Assembly: GCA_017744355.1 (NCBI GenBank)
Contig: JAGIBK010000004.1
Span: forward strand, 1-64,000
DNA length: 64,000 nt
Direction of reading: 5' to 3'
From: a bacterium
GTDB lineage: Bacteria; Cyanobacteriota; Sericytochromatia; S15B-MN24; UBA4093
Part shown: piece by piece, positions 61,197-64,000 of the stretch
Position numbering within the stretch: the stretch's first letter is position 1
Layout: every line of letters starts with the position of its first letter
Translations under genes and position numbers: made by a program
Notes under the pieces: model-generated
Seen by the model: the letters and a program-made list of their open reading frames with translations, nothing else
The model's database searches: none
What the model was told of the DNA's origin: nothing

Positions 61197-61975
61197 GCGC
61201 CCCGACGGAGCGCGGCCTGGCCATCGGGATCGACGCCATCGAGAAGGCCTTCGGCCCCAAGCCCATCCTGCGGGGGGTCTCCTGCGAGTTCCCGGCGGGA
61301 CAGACCTCGGTCGTGATCGGGCCGTCCGGCTGCGGCAAGAGCACCCTCTTGCGGATGCTCATCGGCCTGGTGACGCCGGACGCGGGGGCCATCTACTGCA
61401 ACGGCGAGGACCTGACCCGGCTGGATGCGCGCGGCTGGAGCCGCTTTCGGCACGGGGTCGGGATGGTGTTCCAGTCCGCGGCCCTCTTCGACAGCATGAC
61501 GGTCGCCGAGAACGTGGGCTTCTCGCTGCGCGAGCACACGCCCATGACCGACGAGGAGATCCGCCAAGTGGCGGACGCCAAGCTCGCGGTGGTGGGTCTG
61601 GCCGGCACCGGCGACGCCTACCCCTCCGAGCTCTCGGGCGGCATGCAGAAGCGGGTCGCCATCGCCCGGGCGATCGCCCGCGACCCTCAGCTCATCCTGT
61701 ACGACGAGCCGACCACCGGCCTCGACCCCATCACCTCGACGGTCATCGAGGACCTGATCGTCCGCATCTCCCGCGAGACCCAGGCCACCTCGATCGTCGT
61801 CACCCACCAGCTCTCGACCATCTTCCGGACCGCCGACCGCATCACCATGTTCCATCAAGGGAAGGTGGTGGGCAGCGGCACCCCCGACGAGATGCGCGAG
61901 ACCACCGACCCCACCATCGCGTCGTTCCTGAGCGGGGACCCCACGGGCACCCCCGACGAGAGGAGGCATCCTTGA
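61193..61975 (+). CDS. mlaF: MlaF-family phospholipid ABC transporter ATPase
   Basis: 260 residues. Walker A GPSGCGKST, Q-loop VFQSAALFDSMTVAENVGF, signature LSGGMQKRVAIARAI, Walker B LILYDEPTTGLDP and H-loop VVTHQL are all intact; the AALFDSMTVAENV and GLDPITSTVI words are typical of MlaF. It powers lipid movement between membranes with MlaE and MCE proteins. ATG 61193 is used because a leader ORF ends there; no separate ribosome-binding site is seen. mlaD overlaps its stop. Confidence 0.94.
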   Translation: MSAPTERGLAIGIDAIEKAFGPKPILRGVSCEFPAGQTSVVIGPSGCGKSTLLRMLIGLVTPDAGAIYCNGEDLTRLDARGWSRFRHGVGMVFQSAALFDSMTVAENVGFSLREHTPMTDEEIRQVADAKLAVVGLAGTGDAYPSELSGGMQKRVAIARAIARDPQLILYDEPTTGLDPITSTVIEDLIVRISRETQATSIVVTHQLSTIFRTADRITMFHQGKVVGSGTPDEMRETTDPTIASFLSGDPTGTPDERRHP

Positions 61976-63282
61976 AGCTCACGGCCCCCGCCAAGGTGGG
62001 AGCACTCACCGTCCTGTCGCTCGCGATTTTGGTCGTCGGCCTCAGCTGGCTGACCCAGACCTCGTTCAGGCCGCAGGGCTACCACCTCAAGGTGGTCTTC
62101 AACGACGTGGACGGCCTCTTGCCCGGCGCCAACGTGCTCTTGATGGGCGTGAAGGTCGGCCGGGTCGCCGCCGTCAATCCCGAAGAGCGGCTGGTGGTGG
62201 TCGACGCCGAGATCAGCGATCGCAAGACCCGCATCTTCGAGGGCTCGCGCTTCAAGATCCTCAGCAAGGGGATCATCGGCGAGAAGACCCTCGAGATCTT
62301 CCCGCCCGAGGAGCTGACTAGCGAGACCCTCGCCCACGACGCCACCGTCTACGGCACCAACCCGGCGCGCCTGGACGTGGCCATCGAGCAGGCCAACAAG
62401 GCCCTGCGATCGCTGCGCGACCTGGCCGAAGCCCCCGAGACGCGCATGGCCCTCAAGGACGGTATTGCCCAGTTCCAGCAGACCATGACGGGCCTCAACG
62501 CCCTCATCAAGCACACCGACGAGGTCGCCGTCGACGCCCGTCGCTTCGTGGGCACCGCCGACGCGCTGGCGGGCTCGCTCTCGCCCAACGAGCTTCGGGC
62601 CATCGTGGCCGACCTGCGGGCGGTGACGGGCGGCGTCCGCAAGAGCTACGACGCGTTCGCAGGCCAGGGCGACCAGTTCGCCGACGCCCGCGAGGCCCTC
62701 GGCAACCTCAAGCGCCTCACGGCCCGCCTCGACTCGCTGGCCGGCCAGGTCGAAACCTTCTCGCAGGACCCCAAGCTCAAGTCCGACGTCTCCGAGATCG
62801 TCAAAACCAGCCGCGCGGTCGTCACCAAGGCCGCCGACGTCGCCGCGCACCCGCCCGGCTTCTCCCCGCGCTTCGACCTGACGGGCGTCCAGGAGACGCG
62901 CCGCTCGTACGTCAACGGCAACTTCAACATGGGCCTGCACCTCTCCCAGGACTCGTTCCAGGTGGGCGTCGAGGATATCGGCGACCGGAACCTCTGGAAC
63001 GCCCACTGGGGCAAGCCCAACTTCCTCGGCGACGGCCTGAGCTTCCACCTGGGGATGATCCGCAGCAAGATCGGCGCGGGCCTCGACTGGACGCCTCGGC
63101 ATGACGTGGCGCTGACCGGCGAGGTCTTCAACCCCATCACGCCCTCGCTGCGCCTCTCGGGGGTGTACTACCCCAGCTGGTGGAACCAGCGCTATGGGTT
63201 GACGGGCGCCTGGCTCCGAGATCTGTCGGATCCGAACGACAATCGCCTCTACCTGGGCGTGCAGTGGCGCCCGCTTGATTAA
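61972..63282 (+). CDS. mlaD: MCE-domain protein (MlaD-like) with C-terminal beta-rich extension
   Basis: 436 residues; E. coli MlaD has about 180. One N-terminal membrane helix (VGALTVLSLAILVVGLSWL) anchors it in the inner membrane. The MCE domain (about 38-115) has YHLKVVFNDVDGLLPGANVLLMGVKVGRV. A helical stretch (about 130-290) could form the lipid tunnel. The last 135 residues are rich in alternating polar/aromatic beta strands (NGNFNMGLHLSQDSFQVGV, RLYLGVQWRPLD), like an outer-membrane-reaching beta domain seen in some MCE proteins. TTG 61972 overlaps the mlaF stop, with AGGAGG 5-6 bases upstream. Confidence 0.88.
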   Translation: MKLTAPAKVGALTVLSLAILVVGLSWLTQTSFRPQGYHLKVVFNDVDGLLPGANVLLMGVKVGRVAAVNPEERLVVVDAEISDRKTRIFEGSRFKILSKGIIGEKTLEIFPPEELTSETLAHDATVYGTNPARLDVAIEQANKALRSLRDLAEAPETRMALKDGIAQFQQTMTGLNALIKHTDEVAVDARRFVGTADALAGSLSPNELRAIVADLRAVTGGVRKSYDAFAGQGDQFADAREALGNLKRLTARLDSLAGQVETFSQDPKLKSDVSEIVKTSRAVVTKAADVAAHPPGFSPRFDLTGVQETRRSYVNGNFNMGLHLSQDSFQVGVEDIGDRNLWNAHWGKPNFLGDGLSFHLGMIRSKIGAGLDWTPRHDVALTGEVFNPITPSLRLSGVYYPSWWNQRYGLTGAWLRDLSDPNDNRLYLGVQWRPLD

Positions 63283-63344
63283 TCGCCTGGTTGATAGGGT
63301 TTATATCCGAAGAAGCCTCCTCAACGTTGTCAGTGGAGTACCCG

Positions 63345-64000
63345 ATGCCTGACGCCATCGCCAATCGCTACGAAGTCCTCACGGCCCTCGGGGAAGGGGG
63401 AATGGGCAAGGTACTGTCGGTCCACGACACGCTCAACGACCGCGAGGTGGCGCTCAAGCTGTTACGCGCGCGCGGCTCGGGCACCCTCCAGCAGCTCAAG
63501 CATGAGTTCTGGACCATGACCCGCCTGCGCCATCCCCACACCGTCGAGGTCTACGACTTCGGCGCCCTGGAGGACGGCACCCCCTACTTCACCATGGAGG
63601 TGGTGCCGGGCAAGGGCCTCGACGAACTGCTGCCCATGGCCCCCGAGACGGTGCGCGAGGTGCTCGTCGCCCTGTGCCGGGCCCTCGGCTACATCCACGC
63701 CCAGGGCTACGTCCACGGCGACCTCAAGCCCGAGAACATCCGCCTCGGCACGACGGGCGTCGTCAAGCTGATGGACTTCGGGCTCATGGAGCGCGCGGGG
63801 CGCGCGGGCGGCACCCTCCGGGGCACCCTGCGCTACATGGCCCCCGAGATCGCCCGCGGCGGAGCGGTCGATCGCCGCGCCGACCTGTACGCACTGGGCT
63901 GCGTGGCCTACCACCTCTTGGCGGGCGAGCCCCCCTACCCTCAGACCGAACCTCGCGCCCTGCTCAAGGCCCACCTGGAGGCTCCGCTGCCCCAGGCCCC
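63345..64000 (+). CDS. Serine/threonine protein kinase, 3'-truncated by the window
   Basis: At least 218 residues. The Hanks-type kinase domain begins YEVLTALGEGGMGKVLSVHD, with VALKLL (ATP-site Lys), the catalytic loop HGDLKPENIRL (HGD rather than HRD), LMDFGLM (DFG) and MAPEIARGG (APE). The HGD form is known in bacterial kinases and lacks the arginine that couples to activation-loop phosphorylation. The sequence is open to base 64000, so C-terminal sensor domains, if any, are outside. GGAG lies 7 bases before ATG 63345. Function unknown; possible signalling partner of the envelope genes. Confidence 0.88.
   Translation, partial: MPDAIANRYEVLTALGEGGMGKVLSVHDTLNDREVALKLLRARGSGTLQQLKHEFWTMTRLRHPHTVEVYDFGALEDGTPYFTMEVVPGKGLDELLPMAPETVREVLVALCRALGYIHAQGYVHGDLKPENIRLGTTGVVKLMDFGLMERAGRAGGTLRGTLRYMAPEIARGGAVDRRADLYALGCVAYHLLAGEPPYPQTEPRALLKAHLEAPLPQA

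Overview
The window is GC-rich, densely coded DNA from a Gram-negative bacterium. Evidence for two membranes includes a phospholipid-transport ABC operon with an MCE protein, many lipoproteins with lipobox signal peptides, LysM/glucosaminidase cell-wall enzymes and an MscS-like channel. Several genes start with TTG or GTG after good Shine-Dalgarno sites. The abundance of NHL-, Kelch-, TIG- and LamG-type lipoproteins, class II photolyase, SARP-type and MalT-like regulation and HGD-type Ser/Thr kinases would suit a deep-branching lineage such as the non-photosynthetic relatives of Cyanobacteria (Sericytochromatia-like), or Myxococcota. The sequence alone does not settle this. No tRNA, rRNA, CRISPR array, transposase or phage gene was seen.

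Layout. 1-2.6 kb: the 3' end of a calcium-binding repeat protein, a tiny zinc ribbon and two paralogous GH73 glucosaminidases. 2.7-12.4 kb: mostly housekeeping genes (aspartase, class I aldolase, LysM/C39-like peptidase, superoxide dismutase, aminotransferase-acpS) plus an unusual metallo-beta-lactamase/double-cNMP protein. 12.5-14.4 kb: a Kelch lipoprotein. 14.4-17.1 kb: a homogentisate degradation operon. 17.3-21.8 kb: MscS-like channel, Lon protease and a DUF4142 lipoprotein. 21.8-29.4 kb: large LamG/NHL lipoproteins, a START-like protein, a lipoprotein phosphatase and a histidine kinase. 29.5-30.9 kb: etfB with an etfA that lacks its FAD domain. 31-35.4 kb: twin NHL lipoproteins. 35.5-40.6 kb: a beta-oxidation operon led by a TetR regulator. 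40.9-46.9 kb: DUF362 protein, RNase PH, a giant ATPase/TPR/SARP regulator and an EF-hand protein. 47-52.4 kb: a small winged-helix protein and a three-lipoprotein operon. 52.4-59.9 kb: a double GT-C glycosyltransferase, tgt, a sensor kinase and class II photolyase. 60-63.3 kb: mlaE, a zinc ribbon, mlaF and mlaD. 63.3 kb to the end: the start of a Ser/Thr kinase.

How parts connect. The TetR promoter and the etf promoter carry the same 18-bp palindrome TTAGTGA-N4-TCACTAA. This ties electron transfer flavoprotein to acyl-CoA dehydrogenase, the hydratase/dehydrogenase fusion and thiolase in one fatty-acid regulon.

The most notable non-genic signal is a roughly 77-97 bp palindromic MITE-like element present three times (2641-2737, 40833-40909, 59920-59997). 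Two copies sit in 5' leaders just before the Shine-Dalgarno site and the third fills the gap between two convergent stop codons. The third leader, upstream of mlaF, is a duplicated version of the mlaE leader without the element and so acts as a natural empty site. It also carries a 25-codon leader ORF that overlaps mlaF by ATGA.
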